Shown: positions 34,862 to 44,189 of the stretch, piece after piece
How the letters are laid out: every line of letters begins with the position of its first letter
Position numbering within the stretch: position 1 is the stretch's first letter
Assembly: GCF_009831655.1 (NCBI RefSeq)
Contig: NZ_WRPA01000008.1
Span: 62,001 to 126,000 of the forward strand
DNA: 64,000 nt
Source of the DNA: Shewanella insulae
GTDB lineage: Bacteria; Pseudomonadota; Gammaproteobacteria; Enterobacterales; Shewanellaceae
Direction of reading: 5' to 3'
Translations under genes and position numbers: made by a program
Notes under the pieces: model-generated
Databases searched by the model: none
What the model was told of the DNA's origin: nothing
Seen by the model: only the letters and a program-made list of their open reading frames with translations

Positions 34862-36952
34862 CTACAGCGCCTTACCCTTAATCAGCTTCCTTATCCACAT
34901 GCGGTTGGGGTTGAGCAGGGTTAGTATATCCTGGGTGGCGGGCAGGAGTTCGCCGCACAGCTGGGCCGCTAAGATCTCTGCCGCCAGCGGGCCCGAGGTG
35001 AGGCCCCGCGACCCCAGCCCGCCGAGAATAAACAGTCCCTGATGCACGGGGGCTGGTGTCGTCTGCCAATACTTGGCGCTCTCCTTGGCACGCTTCTTAG
35101 TTTGTTGATGGTCGACATAGGCCGCAGATATCGCCTCGAAGTCCGGGGCACAGCCCATCATGGGAGCGTGATCCCGTGTGACCATACGCACGCCTACTCG
35201 CGCACTATGGCCCGTGATGTCCACCGCCTTGGTCCAGTCGTCGCCGTAGCTGGTGCGGATCTTGTCTAAATTCTCCACCTGTTCCACCGCGCTGTAGTCG
35301 AGATTGCTGGCGTCTTTGACATAGCTGGCTCCTGTGCAGTGCAGCCTGTCGTGGGCGGGGGTCAGGTAGCCGTGGGCGCAGAGCACTGTCTTAAGATCCT
35401 TAAGTGGCGCTCTTGCAGGGATATGGCTGACCTGGCCACGAAAACCGCTTATGGGTAAGTGGGCGGTTTGCGCAAAGTCGGTCAGGTGACGGCCATTGGC
35501 CAGCACCAAGTTGGCAAAGGGGCCAAATTTAACTTCTTGACCATCTTGATCCTGACCATCTTGAACGGTGCTCAGATACCATTGCTGGTTCTCGAAGCGA
35601 ATTGCCGTAACTCGGCATTGGTAGTGGCTGGTCTGCATGCCTAACTGCTCGGCCTGGTTGATGGCGGCGCGGGTAAAGGCCTGGGGCGATACCCAACCCG
35701 CGAGCGGATAGTAGATCCCCTGGTGCTCAATGGTGAGATTGGCGAGCGCCGAGGCCTGGGGCGCATCGACGGGCCGTGCTATCGAGTCTGCCCAGGGCTG
35801 GGCATTGATTATCTTGGCGAGGCGCTTATGGCTGCGTTCATCGTGGCCTGTCTGGAGCACGCCGCAAAAATCATGGGGGATCTCATGGCCAGCCTCAACG
35901 AGTTGGTTGATTCTTTGGCGGCTAAAGAGGTATCCCTGCAGAAAATAGTGACTCAGGCTGCCATGCTCGGGCGTTAATAGCGGATAGATAGCCCCCTGTT
36001 TGTTGCCCGAGGCCTGCTCGCCGGGCGCCTTATCCATACAGAAGAAGCTAACTTGTCTGCCGCGCTCGGCTAGAGAGAGTGCCAGGTTCGCGCTGGCGAC
36101 CCCGCCACCTATGATGGCGATTTCCCCCTCATTACCTTGTGTTAAGGGATTGAAGGCAAACTTATCTAACTGTTGGCGCCTAAGTGCGCGCCGCTCATCC
36201 ATGGCGATATCCAGCGACGCTATACTTGGTTTTTCGACCAGAGTCACGTGCTGGTCATCTTTTGCAGATAAGTTAAGGCGATAGCAGGTAAATCCTGCCT
36301 TGATGATTAACTTGGTCAGTAAGTTTGTGTTGGCGTTATCTGAAGCCTTGTCTAGATTTACATCGCTACTCTCGAGAAGGAGAAGGTCGGCGTTATCTTG
36401 ACTGAGGCGCGCCATCTGCCAGATAAGCGCCTCATCCACGACATCTGTATCGGCCAGCCAGCCTTGGATGGTGTGGTTTGGTGAATTGGGTGGGACTAAA
36501 GCCTTGAGTTGGGTAAGCGGATCGCCTAGATGGATGTCGATGATCAGCCGGGCCTCTGCCAGCTTGAGCCTGTGACAGCCCGACACCCGCGCGTCGCAAA
36601 TCGCCTTAATCTGTTCTTTGGCTGGTGATGCCAGGGTCTCACTCTCGGCAAGGGCCTTAAGCCAGCTTGCCTGATGCTGGGCAAACAGGTGTAGATGAAG
36701 ATGCTGCTTTTGAAGGTGTGGCTTTTGAAGGTGTTGCTTTGAACCGGCTTGTGTTAGCAGCTCAGCTAAGAGCGCAGCTGGCCACTTGGCGTCACAGCTT
36801 GGGAGTAGGGCGACAATTTGGTGAGTGTTTTGACTCGGTATCGCCGATAAATGGCTGAAAATTGTGTCGAATGTAGGCATTTTGTCACTATTTTGTGCGT
36901 TATCCGGGTGTTCGGTGGCCAATGAATTTACTCTCAAGTGGATATTAGGCAT
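34862..36952 (-). CDS. mnmC: MnmC: FAD-dependent tRNA cmnm5s2U-modification enzyme with degenerate N-terminal half
   Basis: The product is about 696 residues. The C-terminal half is the FAD-dependent oxidase of MnmC: dinucleotide-binding EIAIIGGGVASANLALSLAE (from about residue 270), GNKQGAIYPLLTPEHG and a C-terminal GLGSRGLTSGPLAAEILAAQ. It removes the carboxymethyl group from cmnm5s2U34 in tRNA. The N-terminal half, where E. coli MnmC has its methyltransferase, lacks the SAM motif GFGTGLNF and carries a His/Gln/Leu-rich stretch (HLQKPHLQKQHLHLHLFAQH). The methyltransferase activity is therefore probably lost. I chose ATG 36952 (AGGT 8 bp upstream); ATG 36880 is also possible. It is divergent from fabB. 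Confidence 0.85.
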   Translation of the reverse strand: MPNIHLRVNSLATEHPDNAQNSDKMPTFDTIFSHLSAIPSQNTHQIVALLPSCDAKWPAALLAELLTQAGSKQHLQKPHLQKQHLHLHLFAQHQASWLKALAESETLASPAKEQIKAICDARVSGCHRLKLAEARLIIDIHLGDPLTQLKALVPPNSPNHTIQGWLADTDVVDEALIWQMARLSQDNADLLLLESSDVNLDKASDNANTNLLTKLIIKAGFTCYRLNLSAKDDQHVTLVEKPSIASLDIAMDERRALRRQQLDKFAFNPLTQGNEGEIAIIGGGVASANLALSLAERGRQVSFFCMDKAPGEQASGNKQGAIYPLLTPEHGSLSHYFLQGYLFSRQRINQLVEAGHEIPHDFCGVLQTGHDERSHKRLAKIINAQPWADSIARPVDAPQASALANLTIEHQGIYYPLAGWVSPQAFTRAAINQAEQLGMQTSHYQCRVTAIRFENQQWYLSTVQDGQDQDGQEVKFGPFANLVLANGRHLTDFAQTAHLPISGFRGQVSHIPARAPLKDLKTVLCAHGYLTPAHDRLHCTGASYVKDASNLDYSAVEQVENLDKIRTSYGDDWTKAVDITGHSARVGVRMVTRDHAPMMGCAPDFEAISAAYVDHQQTKKRAKESAKYWQTTPAPVHQGLFILGGLGSRGLTSGPLAAEILAAQLCGELLPATQDILTLLNPNRMWIRKLIKGKAL

Positions 36953-37055
36953 TATTTTACCTGCCTTTATGGAAAGCTGACCACTTAAATGCAGTAAAAG
37001 CGATACTATTGGCGCAGCTAAATTGGTACTAGACGTACGGAATGGATAGTAAATA

Positions 37056-38267
37056 ATGAAAAGAGTCGTGATCACCGGCCTTGGCATAGTGTCAAGTATC
37101 GGTAACAACAAGCAAGAAGTCACCGAGTCACTCAAAGCGGGTCGCAGTGGTATTACCCACTCAGATCAGTTTGAAGAAATGAAGCTTCGTAGCCATGTTT
37201 GGGGCGACATTAAGTTAGACCCTAAAGAACATATCGACCGTAAAGCATTACGTTTTATGGGTGATGCTGCTGCATACGCTTACATTGCCATGGAGCAAGC
37301 GATAGCCGATGCCGGCCTCACCGAAGAACAATATTCAAACCACCGTGTCGGTATCATCGCCGGTACTGGCGGCGCATCATCGGCTAACCAGGTTCAGGCA
37401 GCCGATACCCTGCGTGAGAAAGGTGTGAAACGCGTTGGTCCTTACATCGTACCACGCATCATGTCGAGCACGGCCAGTGCTTGTTTGGCCACGCCATTTA
37501 AGATCAAGGGGATGAACTACTCGATCAGTTCGGCTTGTGCCACCAGTGCTCACTGTATCGGCCATGCGGTCGAATTAATTCAGATGGGTAAGCAAGACAT
37601 GGTCTTCGCCGGTGGTGCCGAAGAGGTGGATTGGACCCTAACCATGGGCTTCGACGCCATGGGCGCACTGTCGACTAAGTATAACGACTGCCCTGAAAAG
37701 GCTTCTCGTACCTATGATGCCGACCGTGACGGTTTCGTTATCTCTGGTGGCGGCGGAATCGTGGTTGTCGAAGAGCTTGAGCACGCGCTGGCTCGTGGCG
37801 CTAAGATCTATGCCGAAGTGATCGGTTACGGCGCTTCTTCAGATGGTTATGACATGGTTGCACCATCGGGTGAAGGCGCGGTGCGTTGCATGCAGATGGC
37901 CCTCGAAGATGTGGATACGCCAATCGACTACATCAACACCCATGGTACTTCAACCCCTGTTGGTGACATGCGTGAGCTGGAAGCCTTGGCGGAAACCTTC
38001 GGTGACAATCTGCCTGCTATCGCTTCGACCAAGTCGTTGACCGGTCACGCACTGGGCGCCGCGGGTGTACATGAGGCGATCTACAGCCTGATCATGATGG
38101 AGAGCAGCTTCATCGCGCCAAGCATCAATATAGATACTCTCGACGAGAAGGCTCAAGGCATGCCTATCGTGACCGAGTATCGTGATGCTGAGCTCAACAC
38201 TATCATGAGCAACAGCTTCGGCTTCGGTGGCACAAACGCTACCTTGGTGATGCGCAAGTACAAGTAA
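37056..38267 (+). CDS. fabB: 3-oxoacyl-[ACP] synthase I FabB
   Basis: This 403-residue condensing enzyme has the catalytic Cys161 in [17 protein letters not shown], the first His in [16 protein letters not shown], the Lys/His region in [20 protein letters not shown] and a C-terminal [14 protein letters not shown]. It elongates acyl-ACP and is needed for unsaturated fatty acid synthesis together with FabA. Length is close to E. coli FabB (406). It is divergent from mnmC, as in E. coli. The promoter region holds GTAC-TAGAC-GTAC, which I could not assign to a regulator. Confidence 0.96.
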   Translation: MKRVVITGLGIVSSIGNNKQEVTESLKAGRSGITHSDQFEEMKLRSHVWGDIKLDPKEHIDRKALRFMGDAAAYAYIAMEQAIADAGLTEEQYSNHRVGIIAGTGGASSANQVQAADTLREKGVKRVGPYIVPRIMSSTASACLATPFKIKGMNYSISSACATSAHCIGHAVELIQMGKQDMVFAGGAEEVDWTLTMGFDAMGALSTKYNDCPEKASRTYDADRDGFVISGGGGIVVVEELEHALARGAKIYAEVIGYGASSDGYDMVAPSGEGAVRCMQMALEDVDTPIDYINTHGTSTPVGDMRELEALAETFGDNLPAIASTKSLTGHALGAAGVHEAIYSLIMMESSFIAPSINIDTLDEKAQGMPIVTEYRDAELNTIMSNSFGFGGTNATLVMRKYK

Positions 38268-38293
38268 TTGCTGAGCTGTTTTTGACAGTTATT

Positions 38294-38322
38294 AAAAAAG
38301 GGAAGCAAATGCTTCCCTTTTT
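38294..38322. terminator. Bidirectional terminator after fabB
   Basis: A-run, stem GGGAAGC-AAAT-GCTTCCC and T-run, between the convergent fabB and yciK. Confidence 0.92.
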
Positions 38323-38362
38323 CGTGCCTAGCTTCAGTTGGTCACCTTACTGCTAGAGAGTT

Positions 38363-38390
38363 CAACGCGCCCCCTCTGGTGGGCGCGTTG
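38363..38390 (-). terminator. Hairpin directly after yciK
   Basis: CAACGCGCCC / GGGCGCGTTG, a perfect 10-bp stem with an 8-nt loop, begins 4 bp after the yciK stop. It has no U-run and may protect the 3' end, with termination at the next hairpin. Confidence 0.5.
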
Positions 38391-38394
38391 TCGA

Positions 38395-39132
38395 TTATTG
38401 TGCGTTAAACTGCTGGCCAGTGACGCCCTTAGCGTCATCACCCATGAGGTAGAGATAGGTCGCCATGATCTCTTCTGGTGCCTTGAGATCCTGTGGGTTC
38501 TCGGCAGGGTAGGCATTGGCGCGCATCTTAGTGCGGGTGGCACCAGGGTTGATGCTGTTGACTCTCAGGTTACTGTCTTCATATTCGTGAGCCAGAGACT
38601 GCATCATGCCTTCGGTGGCAAACTTAGAGATGGCATACTCGCCCCAGAAGGCGCGTCCCTGACGGCCAACGCTGCTGGAGGTGAACAGTATAGAGGCCGA
38701 TGGCGCTTTCTTCATCACCGGCAGCAGTGCCTTAGTCATCATGATCTCGGCAATCAGGTTAACCTGTAATACTTCCTTAACCGAATCCATCGAGATATGT
38801 TCGAAGGGACCGAGCACCCCTAGCAGGCTGGCGTTGTGTAGCAGGCCGTCGAGGTGACCAAACTGCTGTTCTATGGTTTCAGCCATGTCCTGGTAGTTTT
38901 GCTCTGTGGCACCTTTGAGATCTAGGGGCACGATAGCTGGCGTTGGGTAGCCGGCCTGTTCTATCTCGTCATAGACGGCTTCCAGCTTCTTGACAGTCTT
39001 GCCCAGTAAGATCACCGTGGCACCATGTTCGGCGTAGGCCAGGGCAGCGGCGCGGCCAATACCGTCTCCGGCCCCTGTGACCAGTATCGTTTTATCTTTA
39101 AGTAAATCTTTTGCTGCCTGATATTCCAACAT
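38395..39132 (-). CDS. yciK: YciK family short-chain dehydrogenase
   Basis: This 245-residue SDR oxidoreductase has a TGxxxGxG cofactor loop (VTGAGDGIGRAAALAYAEHG), the catalytic serine in FTSSSVGRQG, the YxxxK pair in WGEYAISKFATEGM and NPGATRTKMRANAYP near the end. It is the YciK group; the substrate is not established. It is convergent with fabB and divergent from the lipase gene. Confidence 0.9.
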   Translation of the reverse strand: MLEYQAAKDLLKDKTILVTGAGDGIGRAAALAYAEHGATVILLGKTVKKLEAVYDEIEQAGYPTPAIVPLDLKGATEQNYQDMAETIEQQFGHLDGLLHNASLLGVLGPFEHISMDSVKEVLQVNLIAEIMMTKALLPVMKKAPSASILFTSSSVGRQGRAFWGEYAISKFATEGMMQSLAHEYEDSNLRVNSINPGATRTKMRANAYPAENPQDLKAPEEIMATYLYLMGDDAKGVTGQQFNAQ

Positions 39133-39314
39133 GAGTCAATTTTTCCTGTAAGCGGAATTCCCCGCCATTTCTATGATTTATTCGAGCCTGATACGTATGT
39201 TTTAAACAAATGATTGATTAATGACCATCGTTCTGTTGTTTGTGTGTGACAAAATTGTAGCTAACTCAATAATTTTGCGTTAACTTGAGTAGCAATAAGG
39301 ACTGTAAAAGTCCT

Positions 39315-39359
39315 ATTGGTCACGCAAGGAAGACTATTGTGACCAATTTTTGGGGAAAA
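39315..39359 (+). promoter_or_regulatory. Inverted repeat plus T-run in the leader of the VolA-like lipase gene
   Basis: ATTGGTCAC (39315-39323) and GTGACCAAT (39339-39347) form a perfect 9-bp stem with a 15-nt loop, followed at once by TTTTGGGGAAAA. The element TTTGGGGAAAA occurs at 39349-39359 and again at 39379-39389, where it covers the likely ribosome binding region. It could be an attenuator or an operator. Confidence 0.4.
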
Positions 39360-39392
39360 CAAAATTATTACAACAAGATTTGGGGAAAAAAG

Positions 39393-41879
39393 ATGAAAAG
39401 ACTCTTTTTGGGTGTCGCAATTGCATCCGCATTGGGAATGGCTGGTTGTAGCGAAGATAGTGTAGATCAACTCGCAGAGAAGACCGAGCCGTTGATCCCT
39501 CTGTCACACATGGTATTCGATCCTGAAAACAAGAAGGTACCATTACCCAACGATCTACTCTTTAGCGGCACTACTGACGGTACCCTAACCATGCCGGGCG
39601 AGAAAGCCGACGGCACAAGTGATTACACCGACCCTCAGATGGCGTTAGGCGCGCTTGATGGTTGGTCGACCACCTCTCCAATTTCGATTAACGTTGAACC
39701 TGCGACCGATCATGACGGTACTATGCTGACTCTGGCAGCGGCTTCTGTGGCGCAGCCTGGCGCGGTGCGTATGTTCGAAGCCACTGTGGGCGGCCCACTG
39801 TCATCGGATCCCGAGTGTCAGTCTGCGCCATCGGTTTCAGCCTGTAAGATAGGTGACGAGCTGCAATTTGGTGTCGACTTTGTCGCCAGCGCCTCGGGTA
39901 ACACTATCGCTATCGTGCCGCTCAAGCCACTCAAGGCGGGCCAATCTTATGTGTATGCCACCACAGACCTGATTCAAGACTCGGCTGGCCGTCCTATTGC
40001 GCCGTCGACCACCTATGCCACGCTGAAACTCGATATCGAGACCAAGCCGCTGCAGACCCCAGATCAGCTAATGTTGCAAACGCTGGTAAACAGCTATGAA
40101 AAGGGAATGTCGGCCGCCCACGGCGTAGATAGCTCGACCATCAGCTATTCTGGCCTGTTTACGACTCAGGCGGTCAGCGATGTCTATGAGACGACTAAGC
40201 TGTTGATGCTGCAAGAGGGCACGCCTTTTGCCCCTTCTATTACTGTCCCTCAGCCGCACCCGCTGGGGATCACTGTTGCTCAGGCGGCTGGCTTAACGCC
40301 TGCCGATGGTGTGGCCTATGTGGTTTCGAGCCTGGCCGATGTCTATGTGGCCGAGTTGACCCTGCCAACCTTTGGCAGCTGTAACTCTGTGATGTGTAAC
40401 GGCATCAACGGTAACTGGCATGCGCTGGGTGACAGCCCTGTGGGCGTGCTGCTGGCTCTACAATCGGGTACCTTGAGTCAACAAAATTACGGCGCTCAGG
40501 CCGTGGCACAGGGTATCGACCCTGCTGCAGGCTTAGCCGATCCTGCCCTGTTGGCGGGCAAGACCTGGCTTCTCGATGATGGCACGCCGGCCGATAAGGC
40601 CAAGCACCTGACTAAGTTCAACCCTATCCCGGCACCGACTGGCGCAGAGAAAGTCCCTGTGTTGATCTCTATGCCTAACGCCGAGCGTCTGGCGCAGTTC
40701 TACGCCGCTCAAGGCCTTCCATTTACGCCGCCTACAGCGGGCTGGCCGACCACCATCGCCATGCATGGCCTTGGCGGCGGTAAAGAGATGTCACTGGCCT
40801 ATGCCGGTAGTTATGCCGCCATGGGCGTTGCGACAATCGCCATCGATATGCCGCTTCATGGTGCTCGCTCATTCGACGCCAACGGTGATGGCATCTATGA
40901 GGTATCGGCTTCGGATCCTGCATTTGGCGCCGTAATAGGTAACCCAGATGCGTTCCAAAACGGCAACCCCTTGGTGTTTGTTAACCTGGAGAGCACACTG
41001 GCGGTACGTGATAACTTCAGACAGGCAACTGTGGATCATCTAGCGCTTCGCGCTTCCCTAACAGGGCTCGCTGGTGGCCTGGCTGCAGCGCAGATGCCGC
41101 AGATGTTCGATATCACCAAGATCAGCGCACAGGGTCTGAGCCTTGGCGCCATCGTCGGCACCGACTTTGCTACCTATGCTAACTCTGGCCTGAGCCATCC
41201 GGCTAACGGCGCAGACCTTAGCTATGTGCATAAGCTCAATGCGGTTTCTCTGGTTGCGCCAACAGGGGGCTTATCGGGCACCTTCATTGGCTCTGAGACC
41301 TTCGGTCCGCTGTTGTTTGAAAACGTGACCGCCAGCGATACCTTTAAGGCCCTGGTGGATGAGGCTAACGTTGCCGGTTATGAGCCAGGTACGCCTGAGT
41401 ATGAGGCCCTGGTTCAGGCCGTCTATGCCGAGTTTATCCCAACCTTCGCCTTTGCGGTGCAGACGGCGGTAGATGGCGCAGATCCTATCAACCATGCGGC
41501 GGCGCTTAAGTCTACAGGTCTGCCAGTACACCTGATCGAAGTCGTCGGTGACGGTAGTAACTTAGGGGATCAGGTATTACCTAATCGCGTAGAGAAGTTC
41601 CCTGTGGCGGGTACCGAGCCGCTAATTGCCGGCCTGGGTCTCGAGTGTGTCGATAGTACAACAGTGGGGGCCGGGGCGGTTCGCTTTAGTAAGGGTCATC
41701 ACAGCTCGCTGATCAGCCCAAGTGAGGTGCCAGGCGTGACCGATGGTAGCGCAGCTGCTGCCACAGTCGAGATGCAGCAGCAGGTTGCAGCGTTTGCCTT
41801 AACCGCGGGTAAGGGCGAGGCCAGTATACTGGTACAAGACGACTCTGTTATCCAGCCTTGTGCGGCGCCTGCCAACTAA
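39393..41879 (+). CDS. VolA/Pla-1-like surface lipase lipoprotein
   Basis: This 828-residue lipoprotein has a signal peptide with a lipobox ending MAGC (residues 14-17: start MKRLFLGVAIASALGMAGCS). An N-terminal domain (VFDPENKKVPLPNDLLFSGT) typical of the bacterial lipase/virulence-factor family follows. The alpha/beta-hydrolase part has PTTIAMHGLGGGKEMSLAYA, a nucleophile elbow GLSLG (AQGLSLGAIVG) and a late His in SKGHHSSLI. In Vibrio VolA is a surface-exposed lysophospholipase that frees fatty acids for FadL. I chose ATG 39393 because it starts the signal peptide. Which lipid is cleaved here is inference. Confidence 0.85.
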   Translation: MKRLFLGVAIASALGMAGCSEDSVDQLAEKTEPLIPLSHMVFDPENKKVPLPNDLLFSGTTDGTLTMPGEKADGTSDYTDPQMALGALDGWSTTSPISINVEPATDHDGTMLTLAAASVAQPGAVRMFEATVGGPLSSDPECQSAPSVSACKIGDELQFGVDFVASASGNTIAIVPLKPLKAGQSYVYATTDLIQDSAGRPIAPSTTYATLKLDIETKPLQTPDQLMLQTLVNSYEKGMSAAHGVDSSTISYSGLFTTQAVSDVYETTKLLMLQEGTPFAPSITVPQPHPLGITVAQAAGLTPADGVAYVVSSLADVYVAELTLPTFGSCNSVMCNGINGNWHALGDSPVGVLLALQSGTLSQQNYGAQAVAQGIDPAAGLADPALLAGKTWLLDDGTPADKAKHLTKFNPIPAPTGAEKVPVLISMPNAERLAQFYAAQGLPFTPPTAGWPTTIAMHGLGGGKEMSLAYAGSYAAMGVATIAIDMPLHGARSFDANGDGIYEVSASDPAFGAVIGNPDAFQNGNPLVFVNLESTLAVRDNFRQATVDHLALRASLTGLAGGLAAAQMPQMFDITKISAQGLSLGAIVGTDFATYANSGLSHPANGADLSYVHKLNAVSLVAPTGGLSGTFIGSETFGPLLFENVTASDTFKALVDEANVAGYEPGTPEYEALVQAVYAEFIPTFAFAVQTAVDGADPINHAAALKSTGLPVHLIEVVGDGSNLGDQVLPNRVEKFPVAGTEPLIAGLGLECVDSTTVGAGAVRFSKGHHSSLISPSEVPGVTDGSAAAATVEMQQQVAAFALTAGKGEASILVQDDSVIQPCAAPAN

Positions 41880-41901
41880 TTTTGATATGAGTTAGTTAGA
41901 T

Positions 41902-41928
41902 AAAAACCCAGCCTGGCTGGGTTTTTTT
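41902..41928. terminator. Terminator after the lipase gene
   Basis: AAAAACCCAG / CTGGGTTTTT with a short GC loop and T-run, 22 bp beyond the stop codon. Confidence 0.9.
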
Positions 41929-42005
41929 ATGGCTGGATTTGTTATTGCCTTCAGGGCTGCTAGAATAGCGGCCAGATTTTAAAGGCCTGATCACGGAGCT
42001 GAATT

Positions 42006-43037
42006 TTGGAATTTTTGTATGAGTATGGACTCTTTCTGGCAAAAGCCGTCACCATAGTGGTGGCTATCGTTGCCGTCGTTGTGCTGGTGCTGGCATCTGC
42101 GGTAAAGCAGAAGGCCGATAAGGGGGAGCTTAAGCTGACCAATGTGTCTGAGGAACTTAAGGATCTCAAGCATGACTTAAAGGAAGAGCTGCTAAGCAAG
42201 AAGCAGTTTAAGGCCTACGAGAAAAGCCTCAAGGCAGAGGCTAAGGCGAAGGAGAAAGCAGAGAAGGCCGATGGTGAAGCCGCGCCTACGCCGCGGGTGT
42301 TTGTTATCGACTTCAAGGGCAGCATAGATGCCCATGAGGTGGCGTCACTGCGTGAAGAGATCAGCGCCATCCTGGCGATTGCCGAGCAGGGCGATGAGGT
42401 GGTGGTCAATGTCGAGAGTGGCGGTGGCATGGTGCATGGTTATGGCTTGGCGGCGAGCCAGCTAGACAGGCTGCGCAGCGCCGAGATCCCATTGACCATT
42501 TGTGTCGACAAGGTGGCCGCGAGTGGCGGCTATATGATGGCCTGTGTGGCCAACACCATCTATGCCGCGCCTTTTGCCATCGTAGGTTCTATCGGTGTGG
42601 TTGCGCAGATCCCGAACTTCAATCGTCTGCTGAAGAAGCATGATATCGATTATGAGCAACACACCGCAGGTGACTTCAAGCGCACCCTGACCCTATTTGG
42701 TGAAAACACCGAAGAAGGAAGACAGAAGTTCCAGGAAGAGCTGGAAGAGACCCACGTGCTGTTTAAGGCCTTCATCAGCAAGTATCGTCCTACGCTGGAT
42801 ATTGCCAAGGTGGCGACAGGTGAGCACTGGTATGGTCAGCAGGCGCTGGATCTCGGTCTGGTCGATGGCCTCTCTACCAGTGACGATGTGGTGATGAAGC
42901 TCGCCGAGGAGAAGACTGTGATTAAGGTTCGCTATCAGCTGAAGAAGAAGATCGCCGACAAGCTGGCACATAGCGCCTCGCTGGCGGTCAATGCCGTGTT
43001 CGATCGTTTGGCCGAAAAGAATCAACCCCTTAATTAA
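42006..43037 (+). CDS. sohB: SohB inner-membrane protease (S49 family)
   Basis: This 343-residue protein has an N-terminal membrane helix (about 7-33, FLAKAVTIVVAIVAVVVLVL), a Lys/Glu-rich coiled region (35-95) and an S49 protease domain. The catalytic serine is in VDKVAASGGYMMACVA and the general-base lysine in GDFKRTLTLFG, the usual Ser-Lys dyad of SppA/SohB enzymes. It should degrade membrane or periplasmic peptides; E. coli SohB was found as a multicopy suppressor of htrA. Terminators lie on both sides, so it is monocistronic. Confidence 0.92.
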   Translation: MEFLYEYGLFLAKAVTIVVAIVAVVVLVLASAVKQKADKGELKLTNVSEELKDLKHDLKEELLSKKQFKAYEKSLKAEAKAKEKAEKADGEAAPTPRVFVIDFKGSIDAHEVASLREEISAILAIAEQGDEVVVNVESGGGMVHGYGLAASQLDRLRSAEIPLTICVDKVAASGGYMMACVANTIYAAPFAIVGSIGVVAQIPNFNRLLKKHDIDYEQHTAGDFKRTLTLFGENTEEGRQKFQEELEETHVLFKAFISKYRPTLDIAKVATGEHWYGQQALDLGLVDGLSTSDDVVMKLAEEKTVIKVRYQLKKKIADKLAHSASLAVNAVFDRLAEKNQPLN

Positions 43038-43058
43038 GGAGTGTGATTTTCACCGGAT

Positions 43059-43083
43059 AAAAACCCGCCCGTGGCGGGTTTTT
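43059..43083. terminator. Terminator after sohB
   Basis: AAAAACCCGCC-CGT-GGCGGGTTTTT, a perfect 11-bp stem 21 bp after the sohB stop. Confidence 0.93.
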
Positions 43084-43175
43084 ACATATTTATAACTTTT
43101 TAACCCCCTTGGGCTTTTACTCAACTCCAAAATCTTATACAAAATACTATTACCCTTGGATGTTGTGATGATGAG

Positions 43176-44189
43176 ATGACGAGTAATACCCGCTATCAGG
43201 CGACGCTAAAGGTCGGCGACCAATCTTATCCCGCATATGAACTCAGATGCCTGATCCATTTCGTAGCCGGGCGTTACGGAGAGTCTCATGCGCTGCGACT
43301 GTGCCAGGAGATCGGCCTGGGGCTTAACGAATTGGCCAGGCTAAATTTTGTCTACGTCTGGCAGGTGGACTATGCCATGGCCTTTCTGGGGAATTTAGAC
43401 GATGATCCTCAAATCGGTGCTCGTCTCGGTGAGACCTATCGGGTGGAGGAGCTCGCGCTTATCTGGCCCTATCTGGCCAAGTGTCAAACGCTCGGTGAAT
43501 GCCTGGAGTTTGTGATTGCTCATCCTGAGCTGGTGGGGAGCGTCTCGGATACCCTGGTGAGTCACGGCGAGCAACGCCTCTGTTTTCGCTGGCTCAATAC
43601 GGCGAAGATCTCGGCGCCTTATTTTAGTCTTCAGTTTCAAAACAGCGTCTGCTCCATGTTGGCCCTGGCGCGTCAGCTGACGGGACAGACTGTGACACTT
43701 GAACAACTGCAGCTAGCCACCCCGGCCCATGAGAGTGAGTTCTTGGCGACGTTTTGTCAGGCCAAGGTAAGCTTCGAGAGTGAGTTCTTCGAATGGGCCA
43801 TCTCCCATGAGGCGCTTGCGCTGCCCATTTTGTATGACTTCTCCCAGCTAGCGCTGGATGAGCAGGCCCAGCATGACACCTCCTTGATCGAAAAGGTGCT
43901 GGCCATCTTAAACCAGGATTTTCCAAAAACGCCTAAGCTCGAGTCGATGGCGCTGAAACTCAACATGAGCGATCGCACCCTGAGGCGGCACCTGGCCAAT
44001 GCCGGTACCAGCTATCAGAAGCTGGTGGACCAGGTGCGTTGCCAGACAGCTATCGGCCTCATTGTCCGAGGGGACAAGAGTATAGTGGATATCGCCGATA
44101 TCATGGGGTTCGGCGATGTGAGCCATTTTCGTCAGAGCTTCAAACACTGGCTTGGCCTGCCGCCAGGCCAGTTCATTCGCAAGATCTAG
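43176..44189 (+). CDS. AraC-family transcriptional regulator with PF12625-type sensor domain
   Basis: The product is 337 residues. The N-terminal domain (about 15-210) is of the 'arabinose-binding' type found in OruR, ArgR and VqsM (LIHFVAGRYGESHALRLCQE, FLGNLDDDPQIGARLGE). The C-terminal domain has two helix-turn-helix motifs (LESMALKLNMSDRTLRRHLA and IVDIADIMGFGDVSHFRQSF) ending in GLPPGQFIRKI. The ligand is unknown. The gene is convergent with, and overlaps by 4 bp, the dihaem cytochrome gene, so it could regulate that cluster, but this is only proximity. The ATG at 43176 lacks a good ribosome binding site. Confidence 0.85.
   Translation: MTSNTRYQATLKVGDQSYPAYELRCLIHFVAGRYGESHALRLCQEIGLGLNELARLNFVYVWQVDYAMAFLGNLDDDPQIGARLGETYRVEELALIWPYLAKCQTLGECLEFVIAHPELVGSVSDTLVSHGEQRLCFRWLNTAKISAPYFSLQFQNSVCSMLALARQLTGQTVTLEQLQLATPAHESEFLATFCQAKVSFESEFFEWAISHEALALPILYDFSQLALDEQAQHDTSLIEKVLAILNQDFPKTPKLESMALKLNMSDRTLRRHLANAGTSYQKLVDQVRCQTAIGLIVRGDKSIVDIADIMGFGDVSHFRQSFKHWLGLPPGQFIRKI

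Noticed and set aside
37028..37040. GTAC-N5-GTAC repeat in the fabB promoter as a FabR site
   Set aside because: It is too short and lacks the flanking AGC/GCT bases of the FabR operator.
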